From Petrolisthes cinctipes (lineage: Eukaryota; Arthropoda; Malacostraca; Decapoda; Porcellanidae), in the NCBI GenBank assembly GCA_033782935.1, contig JAWQEG010000408.1, forward strand, positions 1 to 64,000: 64,000 nucleotides of DNA, in the 5' to 3' direction. A program made the position numbers and the translations under genes. The notes beneath the pieces are model-generated. The model was not told where the DNA came from, made no database searches, and saw nothing but the letters and a program-made list of their open reading frames with translations. Position 1 is the stretch's first letter, and every line of letters starts with the position of its first letter. Shown piece by piece: positions 1 to 9,360 of this stretch.

Positions 1-213
1 ACTAACAAAAATATAGTTTTTTTTAAATTAATATTGAATGTATTAAAACACCCGTCTGTCATCATAGATAAAACATATGTGTAAAATCTGGACAAAATTG
101 TGATAAAACTTTTATTTAAACTTGTTATGACGGTAAAGAAATCAGATTTTGAGAGTAAATATTATGTTACATATTATATATATATTTATAAAATCTATAT
201 CTTAACAACTTAC

Positions 214-396
214 CTTTGTCAGAGAACTTTTATAAACAGTACGCAATGTGTCCATAACTTCCTTGACCACTTCCAAATCTTGACAAGTGATGAATGTACA
301 AACAGACAATGTGTTGGTACATTGTTGACGAAGGGAAGGTGTTGTAGAAGAATCCATAAGTATTACAATAAGTAATGGTCTTATTGTGTTATATAT
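214..396 (-). CDS. IFRD1: IFRD exon 4
   Basis: The acceptor is TATTTTCAG with the exon starting at 396 in phase 0. The 61 codons begin 'IYNTIRPLLIVILMDSSTTP', continue 'RQQCTNTLSVCTFI' and end '...KSSLTK' before AAAG|GTAAG. It aligns to IFRD 'iikTl.P.L..ii.D.s....Rq.CAt.lg..CFIa....' up to 'FtkSylk'. The next exon is not seen in positions 1-213. Confidence 0.8.
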
Positions 397-3300
397 CTGA
401 AAATATTATTATATTATATTATTAATTAGACGTGGAGGGAAGGTGGTGTAGAAGAATCCATAAGTATTACAATAAGTACTGGTCTTATTGTGTTATATAT
501 CTGAAAATATTATTATATTATATTATTAATTAGACGTGGATGGAAGGTGTTGTAGAAGAATCCATAAGTATTACAATAAGTACTGGTCTTATTCTGTTAT
601 ATATCTGAAAATATTATTATATTATATTATTATGTTATATATTATGTTATTAATTAGACGTGGAGGGAAGGTGTTGTAGAAGAATCCATAAGTATTACAA
701 TAAGTACTGGTCTTATTGTGTTATATATCTGAAAATATTATTATATTATATTATTAATTAGACGTGGAGGGAAGGTGTTGTAGAAGAATCCATAAGTATT
801 ACAATAAGTAATGGTCTTATTGTGTTATATATCTGAAAATATTATTATATTATATTATTATGTTATATATTATATTATTAATTAGACGTGGAGGGAAGGT
901 GTTGTAGAAGAATCCATAAGTATTAAAATAAGTACTGGTCTTATTGTGTTATATATCTGAAACATTATTATATTATTAATTACTATATTTTAATTAGACG
1001 TGGAGGGAAGGTGTTGTAGAAGAATCTATAAGTATTAAAATAAGTACTGGTCTTAGTATGTTATATATCTAAAAACATTATTATATTATATTATTATATT
1101 ATTAATAAATAATGGATTCAACATGTTATATATCTGAAACATTATTATATTATATTATATTATTAATTATTATATTATATTATTAAGTAATGGATTCATC
1201 ATGTTATATATCTGAAACATTATTCATTATATTATATTATTAATTAGACCCAGAATACACAGATACTTTGTAATCATCACAATAATTAGGTTATAATTTA
1301 TACAAGATATATACGTAATAGGTTATAAATATACTGTATACATGACAATTAATAATAGGTTATAGATACTAATAGAGATTATTCATTATTATTAAGTCTA
1401 ATAAAACAATTATAACCCGTTGAGCTTCTTGCACTTGACACAATGATATTACAAGTATACAAGTCTATGTACGGTATCTATCTATCTATCTATCTATAGC
1501 TCTAACGCCTCGTTCCCTCCAAGGGGGTGGCCACGGCAGAAGTGTCTCCAGTTCTCCCTGTTCCAACACTCCCTCCTTACTTGGTCAAGCCCTACTCTGC
1601 CCCTCATGTTTCTCTCACTTACATACTCTTCCACTCTGTTCAGCCATCTAACCGGAGGTCTGCCTCTCACACCAGGTCCCACAACTTCACTTCCAAACAC
1701 CTTCCTTACAAACTCCACACCTTGCATTCTCTCTACATGTCCATACCATCTCAATGTATTACGCTTCACTCTCTCAACCACTCCACACTCAATACCAATT
1801 GCCTTCTCACTCATACCACATCTCTCACACACTTTCATTTCTTTCTCCATCCCACCTTGTAAGTCCACATGCTCCTCTCAAGTAACTCATTTCCACAGCA
1901 CCTATTCTAGACTGATGAGCCCTACTCCATGTCCATGTCTCCGACGCATACGTCAGTGTTGGCAGGAATATACTATTCTCAGTCCCCTTTTCACTTCCAA
2001 ACTCACACTTCTACCCTTCATAATCTTCCAATGATCCTATGATCTGTCTACCCTTCACTGCTCTCTCCCTAATTTCTCTTCCATACTTCCATGTTTACAC
2101 AGAACTGTACCCAAGTACTTAAACTCCTTCACTTCCTCCATCCTCTCACCTCCCAGAGTTATCTCACACTTCGTCCCAGTTGGTACTCCTAAGGTGTAGC
2201 AAAGTTAATCACTTCAGTTTCTGCTCTCTCAAATACCATCACTTTACTTTTACCAACATTCACCTTCAGTTTTCTTCCCTTACACACGGACTGAAACTTA
2301 TCCACCACCCTCTGTAACTCCCTTTCACTCTCAGCCATCAACACAGTGTCATCCGCAAATAAACTTGCCACCAAGGACCAATTTGCTTCATTCAGCCCCA
2401 ACTTCACCCCCAGGCCATTCACTTTGGCTTTCATCTCTCTTATACAACCATCCATATATATATATTGAACAGCCATGGTGACATAACACATCCCTGTCTC
2501 AGCCCTACACTAATATTAAAACTCTCACTTAGATCATCCTCTACCCGTACACATGCTGTTGCCTCTGCATAAAAGGCCTCAATGCCTTTCAGCAAAGACC
2601 CCCCAACACCATAAATTCTCAACATCTCTGACATAGCTTTCCTATCAACTCTATCGTATGCCTTCTCCAAGTCCATGAAGGCAGCATACAACTTCCTACC
2701 CTTCCCAATATATTTCTAACCTCTTCCCTTCCTAAATCTCCCTGTACATCCTGTTGTCTAACACCTGCCTCCATCCCCATACATGTCACCACCGCCTCGA
2801 CTCCCGTCCCCTCAAGTATAGATTAATACTCTCTTTCTCTTACCTGTTGAGCTTCTTGTACTTGACACAATGATATTACAAGTATAGATATTATAAGTAT
2901 ATAACTATATATTAATACTCTTACCTGCTCAGCTTCTTGTACTTGACACAATGATATTACAAGTATAGATATTATAAGTATATAACTATATATTAATACT
3001 CTTACCTGCTCAGCTTCTTGTACTTGACACAATGATATTACAAGTATAGATATTATAAGTATATAACTATATATTAATACTCTTACCTGCTCGGCTTCTT
3101 GTACTTGACACAATGATATTACAAGTATAGATATTATAAGTATATAACTATATATTAATACTCTTACCTGTTGAGCTTCTTGTACTTGACACAATGATAT
3201 TACAAGTATAGATATCATAAGTATATAACTATATATTAATACTCTTACCTGCTCAGCTTCTTGTACTTGACACAATGATATTACAAGTACAGACAACAAA

Positions 3301-6300
3301 TGAGCTGCTTCAATTTGTTCCTGGTTGGTGTGACCTTTCTTCAAGGAGCGTTCCACTAAATGACTTAAAGTTTCATACTGACCTAACAAGAAATCCAACA
3401 TCACTCTGTTGATAGAAAGAATATTAATTAATAAATAAATACCATAACATTAATATATAGGTGTTAAATTATTGTTATACATATTAATGAATAAATAAAC
3501 AACATTAATATATAGATAATAATACACATGTTTATATAAAGAATATTAATGAATAAATAAATAACATTAATATATAGGTGTTAAATTATAATTATACATA
3601 TTAATGAATAAATATACAACATTAATATATACATAGTAATACACATGTTTATATAAAGAATATTAATGAATAAATAAATAACATTAATATATAGGTGTTA
3701 AATTATAATTATACATATTAATGAATAAATATACAACATTAATATATACATAGTAATACACATGTTTATATAAAGAATATTAATAAACAAATAAATAACA
3801 TTAATATACAGTGTTAAATTGTTATTATACATATTAATGAATAAATATACAACATTAATATATACATAGTAATACACATGTTTATATAAAGAATATTAAT
3901 GTTTAAATAAATACCATTAATATACAGTGTTAAATTATTGTTATAATATAATATTAATGGATATATAAAGAACATTAATATATAGATAATTATATACAGT
4001 GTTAAATTATTATATTTTAATGGTGTGTATAATATTAATATTGGATAAATAGATGGTTGGATGTAACATAATAATAAACAGCTGACAACTCTCAACCAAT
4101 GACCTTTATACTAGAGGAACCATGAAGGTAATATGAGAGGGACCATCTATCACGTGATGCTGTAATATAAGGCGGCCATATTGGAACACGTGATGCTGTA
4201 ATATCAGGCGGCCATATTGTATCACGTGATGCTGTAATATCAGGCGGCCATATTGTATCACGTGATGCTGTAATATCAGGCGGCCATATTGTATCACGTG
4301 ATGCTGTAATATCAGGCGGCCATATTGGAACGTGATGCTGTAATATCTGGCGGCCATATTGGAACGTGATGCTGTAATATCAGGCGGCCATATTGGAACA
4401 CATGATGCTGTAATATCAGGCGGCCATTTTGGAAACACCAGTAACTTTATGTATTCCAGAATTCCATTTAGGTATAATAATAATAATAATACTAATACTA
4501 TACCACCATGTAATATTGTTGGTGTTCCAATATGGCTGCCACTACACCAGCGCCGCCCTGGTGGACTATCAATGAACTTGGTGTAATAAATATTAATTAA
4601 AACTCATAATGGTAGACGAAATATTTATTCCAAACAATTTCAACGACAACTGTTGTCCTCTTCAGTGGAAATGTAAATTAAAAATGGTACAAGACAATAT
4701 GATATTGTACCCGTACGTGTGGTAAATATAATAATATATTATTCCCCTCCATATATAGAGATGTTATTATAATAGGTTCCAATATGGCCGCCACTACACC
4801 ATAGTTTATGTAGTAAATATAATTATATTATTCCCCTCCATATATAAAGATAAATGTTATTATAGTAGGTTCCAATATGGCCGCCACTACACCAGAGTTT
4901 ATGTAGTAAATATAATTATATATTATTCCCCTCCATATATAAAGATAAATGTTATTATAATAGGTTCCAATATGGCCGCCACTACACCGAAGTTTATGTA
5001 GTAAATAATATATTATTCCCCTCCATATACAGATATTAATTAGTGTCAGTAAGTTCCAATATGGCCGCCACTACACTAGCGTTCATATAATTATAATTAT
5101 ACTATTCCCCTCCATATATAGAGATAAATATCAGTAAGTTCCAATATGGCCGCCACTACACCAGCGCCGCCCTGGTGGACTATCAATCAACTCCATATAT
5201 AGTCTATTTCATTTCATCTGAAAACGACAATCTGTAGAATGGCAACATTGCATTGCCAGCTCGTGATTGGCTGAACAAACATTGTCCTTAACCCTTGACT
5301 CATTGATATAAACATTTAAATTAACCCTTCATTAACTTCATTGTATGATCCTGAGATGCAAAGAAAATTCTCATTTGTTATTTCATATATGCAAATCATG
5401 TTCATCTGTTGCATTGACCATATAAACAGACACAAGAAAGAAAAATTCAAACCCAAGTCGACCATCTGTAAACGTAAACGAACACAATATTCCAGTCAAT
5501 TTTGTTTCTCCAAGTGTTACTTAGATAAATAGATATCTGTCTTCATAGGCATTCTTAAAAGGAAATCTAATATTTATTGAATTAAAATGGCATGAAAATT
5601 GTTATAATATAGACAGAAATACGAGGTGTGCTTTAGAAAAAAAAAAAAAAAAAAAAATCACTTCGTATTTCTGTCTATATTATAACAATTTTCATGCCAT
5701 TTTAATTCAATAAATATTAGATTTCCTTTTAAGAATGCCTATGAAGACAGATATCTATTTATCTAAGTAACACTTGGAGAAACAAAATTGACTGGAATAT
5801 TGTGTTCGTTTACGTTTACAGATGGTCGACTTGGGTTTGAATTTTTCTTTCTTGTGTGTGTTTATATGGTCAATACAACAGATGAACATGATTTACATAT
5901 ATGAAATAACAAATGAGAATTTTCTTTGCATCTCAGGATCATACAATGAAGTTAATGAAGGGTTAATTTAAATGTTTATATCAATGAGTCAAGGGTTAAG
6001 GACAATGTTTGTTCAGCCAATCACGAGCTGGCAATGCAATGTTGCCATTTTACAGATCCTCGTTTTCAGATGAAATGAAATAGACTATAGTAAATAATAC
6101 ACTTTTTTCCTCATATAGAGTTTATAGTTGTTCCAATATGGCAGCCACTACACCAGCGCCGCCCTGGTGGACTATCAATCAACTCCATATAATAAATAAT
6201 ACACTTTTCTCCTCATATAGAGTTTATAGTTACAAAATGGCCGCCACCAGTGTAATATATATACACTTTTTCTCCTCATATAGATGTTTTGTATTATTAT

Positions 6301-6847
6301 TATTTCACAATTTCTGTTATGTTTGTCAACCAATGTATATTCTATAATAGTCACTTGATGGGTGTAATAATATTATTAATTCAATCCATATAAATATTAG
6401 TTGTTCCAATATGGCCGCCAATATACCAACGTCACCCTGGTGGAACTTGATGAAATAAATATATACATTTCCCTTCCAGTTGTTATATAGAGGTTAAAAC
6501 TTATTAGTATTATTATTAATTAACTTCCTACTACTGGAAGGTAGTCACGTTAGTACATTACATCCTAGGGTGAATATCACGTGACAAATCATGTGAGATG
6601 ATACACTGTATACAGTAATATTATTTAGGAACGTGTATATATAATAATAATAATAATAATTTACCTTTTCTGTAGTAAGTTAGTGAGTGATATAAAAGCG
6701 TTGGTTCATATATATAATAATAATAATAATAATTTACCTTTTCTGTAGTAAGTTAGTGAGTGATATAAAGGCGTTGGTTCATATATATAATAATAATAAT
6801 AATTTGCCTTTTCTGTAGTAAGTCAGTGAGTGATATAAAGGCGTTGG

Positions 6848-6895
<48 letters not shown>

Positions 6896-6939
6896 TTACC
6901 TTTTCTGTAGTAAGTCAGTGAGTGATATAAAGGCGTTGG

Positions 6940-6995
<56 letters not shown>

Positions 6996-7385
6996 TTACC
7001 TTTTCTGTAGTAAGTTAGTGAGTGATATAAAGGCGTTGGTTCGTGTTTGAGAACATTTCCCCTCGGCCAAATCCATCGCTTCACACATCTTCTCTTGCCA
7101 TATCTCTATCTCACTCAGACATTCTTCTGTAAATACAAATATATGGAATAAATACATATATAATTAATATATTATGTTCTTGCCATATCTCTATCTCACT
7201 CAGACATTCTTCTGTAAATACAAATATATGGAATAAATACATATGTAATTAATATATTATGTATAGTAAATAATAATTATCAAACCAAATTATTATATTC
7301 ACCTAAAAACTCCAAAGTAATTATAAAACTTACCTTCTAATTCGCTCTCAGCGATACAAGAATTTAACTTTTTCCTTCGGGGCAT
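214..7385 (-). CDS. IFRD1: IFRD-family (interferon-related developmental regulator) homologue, four 5' exons, 3' part outside window
   Basis: Four exons on the minus strand join at GT-AG sites in perfect phase (52+127+157+183 nt = 173 codons): 7385-7334, 7126-7000, 3405-3249, 396-214. The product begins MPRRKKLNSC and continues into an alpha-helical repeat region whose landmarks match IFRD1/IFRD2 (Tis7/SKMc15): 'LSHLVERSLKKG' in exon 3 against the family's 'L..ciEr.LKKGk', a following 'AAHLLSVL', and in exon 4 'PLLIVILMDSS' and 'LRQQCTNTLSVCTFI' against 'P.L..ii.D.sa....Rq.Ca...g.cCFIa'. Known family role: nuclear/cytoplasmic transcriptional co-regulator acting with HDAC complexes. The family is about 450 aa long, so more than half lies left of the window; the exon 4 donor at 213-212 shows that transcription continues there. 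IFRD1 and IFRD2 cannot be separated here. The protein is divergent, so it may be a fast-evolving paralogue rather than the conserved single copy. Confidence 0.82.
397..1240 (-). repeat. Tandem copies of IFRD exon 4 acceptor edge
   Basis: Units of roughly 104-124 bp repeat the end of intron 3, the 3' splice site and the first ~66 nt of exon 4. Besides the real site at 397, acceptor-like CAG or TAG sites occur at 501, 605, 729, 833, 957, 1079, 1135 and 1212, the last two in shortened units. Each decoy exon fragment leaves homology after 'SSTTPS' and soon meets a TAA stop, so decoy use would truncate the protein unless the fragment were skipped. The units are joined by ATT/ATTA-rich spacers. Confidence 0.8.
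1241..1470. other. AT-rich intron 3 sequence with one isolated exon 3-edge copy
   Basis: AT-rich DNA with no ORF of note. At about 1416-1465 lies a diverged copy of the exon 3 edge (reads as CTTGT-type coding then CAACGGG), lacking the GTAAGAG donor. It marks the far side of the array into which the LINE at 1478-2812 inserted. Confidence 0.55.
1478..2812 (-). mobile_element. 5'-truncated non-LTR retrotransposon (LINE) with (GATA)n tail
   Basis: Minus-strand reverse-transcriptase pieces are recognisable: 'FMDLEKAYDRVDR' and 'GLRQGCVMSPWLFNIY' near 2691-2500, 'SLFADDTVLMAES' (the A-D-D catalytic motif) near 2370, then the C-terminal 'LRWYGHVERM' and 'GRPPVRWLNRV' region typical of arthropod LINEs, ending 'FCRGHPLGG' just before a (TATC)n microsatellite at 1479-1498. 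The frame is broken in several places, so it is a dead copy. It sits inside the exon 3-edge minisatellite of IFRD intron 3. Confidence 0.85.
2823..3249 (-). repeat. 81-bp tandem array carrying IFRD exon 3 donor sites
   Basis: Five extra units, each exactly 81 bp, follow the real exon 3 end. Exon-end positions are 3249, 3168, 3087, 3006, 2925 and 2844, all followed by GTAAGAG. A unit holds the last ~48 nt of exon 3 plus 33 nt of intron and is open in the exon 3 frame: a 27-residue module ending 'LCQVQEAEQ'. Because 81 is a multiple of three, each decoy donor would splice to exon 4 in frame. Confidence 0.88.
3249..3405 (-). CDS. IFRD1: IFRD exon 3
   Basis: The acceptor is ATCAACAG with the exon starting at 3405; one base completes the codon from exon 2. 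The next 156 nt encode 'VMLDFLLGQYETLSHLVERS' and on to 'CQVQEAEQ', the best-conserved IFRD segment seen here. The donor CAG|GTAAGAG leaves phase 0, which matches exon 4. Without splicing, the frame stays open through the adjacent 81-bp array down to about 2823. Confidence 0.82.
3410..4095. repeat. ~120-bp minisatellite in IFRD intron 2
   Basis: Units built on 'attaatgaataaataaacaac' with 'attaatatataggtgttaaa' and 'acacatgtttatataaag' repeat about five times. The first unit abuts the exon 3 acceptor (3406-3407). No coding content. Confidence 0.6.
4140..4440. repeat. ~36-bp tandem repeat containing GGCGGCCATATTGGAAC
   Basis: About eight units of 'cgtgatgctgtaatatcagg' plus 'cggccatattg'. Units contain CACGTGAT and a YY1-like CCATATTG/GGCGGCC core. 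Open frames across it come from unit length alone. Confidence 0.65.
4500..6480. repeat. Dispersed 'TTCCAATATGGCCGCCACTACACC' repeat family, about nine copies
   Basis: Copies near 4528, 4778, 4870, 4967, 5060, 5142, 6132 and 6406 share 'ttccaatatggc(c/a)gcc', some followed by 'agcgccgccctggtggacta'. Inverted copies lie at 38805-39350. They are embedded in IFRD intron 2. The shared core resembles a YY1 site, but function is not shown. Confidence 0.6.
5200..6089. mobile_element. Fold-back element, arms ~430 bp around a poly-A centre
   Basis: Positions 5200-5637 and 5658-6089 are near-perfect inverted copies: 'agtctatttcatttcatctg' begins the left arm and its complement ends the right arm, with an A-tract at 5637-5657 as the loop. 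It interrupts a 'ggactatcaatcaactccat' repeat whose uninterrupted version lies just downstream at 6168-6215, so the insertion can be read directly. No transposase is encoded. Confidence 0.8.
6661..6999 (-). repeat. Tandem copies of IFRD exon 2 donor edge
   Basis: Four extra copies of the last ~44 nt of exon 2 with its donor lie downstream of the real site (exon end 7000), at exon-end positions 6900, 6808, 6738 and 6665. Spacers are (AT)n and (AAT)n tracts of varying length, so the spacing is not a multiple of three. The 6808 copy has GC in place of GT at the donor. Confidence 0.82.
7000..7126 (-). CDS. IFRD1: IFRD exon 2
   Basis: The acceptor is TTTACAG and the exon starts at 7126. The 127 nt contain no stop in the phase set by exon 1 and encode 'EECLSEIEIWQEKM' and 'TRTNAFISLTNLLQK', matching the first IFRD repeat ('K.RQ.ALe.l..aL..k'). 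The donor is AAAAG|GTAAAT. Both edges of this exon are repeated in the flanking introns (see separate entries). Confidence 0.77.
7166..7215 (-). repeat. Single duplicate of IFRD exon 2 acceptor edge
   Basis: The segment 'tgccatatctctatctcact' with 'cagacattcttctgtaaata' repeats the exon 2 acceptor (TTTACAG) and its first ~37 nt, 85 bp upstream of the real acceptor. It lacks the rest of the exon and any donor. Confidence 0.75.
7334..7385 (-). CDS. IFRD1: IFRD exon 1 (coding part)
   Basis: The start ATG is at 7385-7383 with A at -3. It encodes 17 codons plus one base: a basic start (MPRRKK) followed by an acidic stretch (AESELE). The donor is G|GTAAG with GT at 7333-7332, leaving phase 1. It lies about 210 bp downstream of a TATA box on the same strand. 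Confidence 0.75.
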
Positions 7386-7597
7386 TTTGATTTTGTAATT
7401 AATCTTTTAATACAGTATAAATAATTCAATCAATTCTATTATACTCGTGGTAATGATAACTCGATGATACAAGCAAGTACTGATGATATAACTGGATAAA
7501 TCAAGGCAAATAAATGTAAATTGTTGGTAGGATGTCCAAGCACGTCCAATCACTAAGGCTTCAGGAATCCAAATGATGCTGTCATCACCTGACTCAC

Positions 7598-7970
7598 CCT
7601 TTATATACGATAGTCACGGTTGACAGTTACCATTTTTTTTAATTAATAATAGTTTTATATATATTTATAATAGTTATATTCTTACCTGTATATGTTGTTA
7701 TAATCACTTATTTAATTAATAATAGTTATATTCTTCTTTCCTTGTTATAATAATAGATATATTCTTCTTACCGTGTTATAATAACTTATTCACGTGACTT
7801 TATATCAACCAATCATCTTGAAGTATTTGAATTTCAAATCATCACCTTAACCAATCAGGTACAAGTATTATTCATTTAAATATTCATAATTGGTAGGTTA
7901 GCCAATGAGGTTCAAGAGTTTCAATTTGAACTAAGAACTGTGATTGGGTGGATTGGACAAGACAAATTTG
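7598..7970 (-). promoter_or_regulatory. IFRD promoter: TATA, E-box, CCAAT cluster
   Basis: On the minus strand a TATATAAAGGG box lies at about 7597-7607, a TCACGTGA E-box at 7790-7797, and CCAAT or ATTGG boxes near 7809, 7850, 7888, 7932 and 7941. Relative to the sister promoter at 8960-9161, about 160-170 bp of AT-rich repeats is inserted between E-box and TATA. Known binders: NF-Y for CCAAT; USF/MITF/Myc-type bHLH for CACGTG. Confidence 0.6.
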
Positions 7971-8450
7971 TTATTAAAAACGACAATATTATTATTTAAG
8001 GATATAAATATACTTTTATGTTTAAATAATGCACCAATTAATATATAAATAACTATAGACAAGTTTGAATTGAATTATAAAGTAAATATAACCAATTTAA
8101 TAATTATCAAAGTGACACGTGATCAATCAAGTTACAACATGATTATCACAGAAAAGTTCAGATTCCATCTTTGATCTTAATTACAAGGACAATAAATTAC
8201 CTCTCAAATATCCAACCACATTATTCACGTCATTACGGTAGTTCCATACATAGACCAAGGCTACTATTTATAATATTATGTGTGTGTGTGTGTGTGTGTA
8301 GTCCCATACATAGACCAAGGCTACTATTTATAATATTATGTGTGTGTGTGTGTGTGTGTGTAGTCCCATACATAGACCAAGGCTACTATTTATAATATTA
8401 TGTGTGTGTGTGTAGTCCCATACATAGACCAAGGCTACAATTTATAATAT

Positions 8451-8487
<37 letters not shown>

Positions 8488-8723
8488 TCCCATACATAGA
8501 CCAAGGCTATTTATAATATTATGTGTGTGTGTGTGTGTGTGTGTGTAGTCCCATACATAAACCAAGGCTACTATTTATAATTTTATGTATGTATGTGTAT
8601 GTATGTGTGTGTGTGTGTGTGTGTGTCGTCTGGAGAACCCATTTCGTTGGCCTGCTGACAGTATGGACCTGTGTCTATATAATAATACAACAATTACAGA
8701 TATAATATTCCGTGTGTATAGCC

Positions 8724-8757
<34 letters not shown>

Positions 8758-9130
8758 TTAATAATAATATTCCATGATAATCATGTTGAAACCAACTTGA
8801 TTGATCACTTTGACAATAATTTATTATAAAATTGATTTTATTTACTTCATTACTCATATCAAACTTGATATTATTTAATTAAATATCAATTGATGTAATA
8901 TTTGAATGGAAAATTACTATTTAGACTTCAAATATTATTATTTTTCTTTTTAATAACAAAGTCGTCTTGTTCAATCACAATGTTCAGTTCAAATTTAAAC
9001 TCTTGAACCTTATTGGCTAGGCTATCAATTATGAACATTTAAATTCACAATCCTTGCACCTGATTGGTTAATATAGAGATTTGAAATTCAAATACTTGAA
9101 TTTGATTGGTTGATATAAAGTCACGTGACT
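7790..9130. repeat. Inverted-repeat bidirectional promoter arms (7790-8165 and 8760-9130)
   Basis: The left arm reads 'cacgtgactttatatcaacc' then CCAAT-rich DNA out to a 'tcaagttacaacatgattat' block. The right arm is its reverse complement, from the 'ccatgataatcatgttgaaa' block to 'gatataaagtcacgtgac'. Similarity runs over roughly 370 bp per arm with a few indels. The arms face outward toward IFRD (left) and the twin-RFX gene (right). Confidence 0.82.
8236..8640. repeat. (TG)n-bearing minisatellite in the promoter loop
   Basis: Six units of 'catacatagaccaaggctac' plus 'tatttataatattatg' and a (TG)n run of variable length lie between the two promoter arms. The long open frames here are repeat artefacts. 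Confidence 0.75.
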
Positions 9131-9165
9131 AGACTATGATCAGCATTTTGGCTATAAAAGGAATG
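8960..9165 (+). promoter_or_regulatory. Promoter of twin-RFX gene
   Basis: ATTGG/CCAAT-type boxes lie near 8974, 9011, 9060 and 9102, a TCACGTGA E-box at 9121-9128 and a TATAAAAGG box at 9153-9161. The expected start of transcription is about 9183-9190, near 'gcatcattgcatcc', giving a ~175-nt 5' UTR to the ATG at 9361. The same TATA-to-leader sequence is found, inverted, at 57370-57505. Confidence 0.75.
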
Positions 9166-9360
9166 TGCACATGTGTATTGCATCATTGCATCCTTGAAAC
9201 TGAGAGACGTACTCAACTAAACTCCAGTTATCTTTCACTCAGGCACTGCAATTGGATACCAACAAACAACATTATCACATAATAACGATTAAACAACCAT
9301 TAAAATAATAAGCTGAAGAAATTTGTGAGAAGAAAGTAAATAATATATATATGATAAAAT

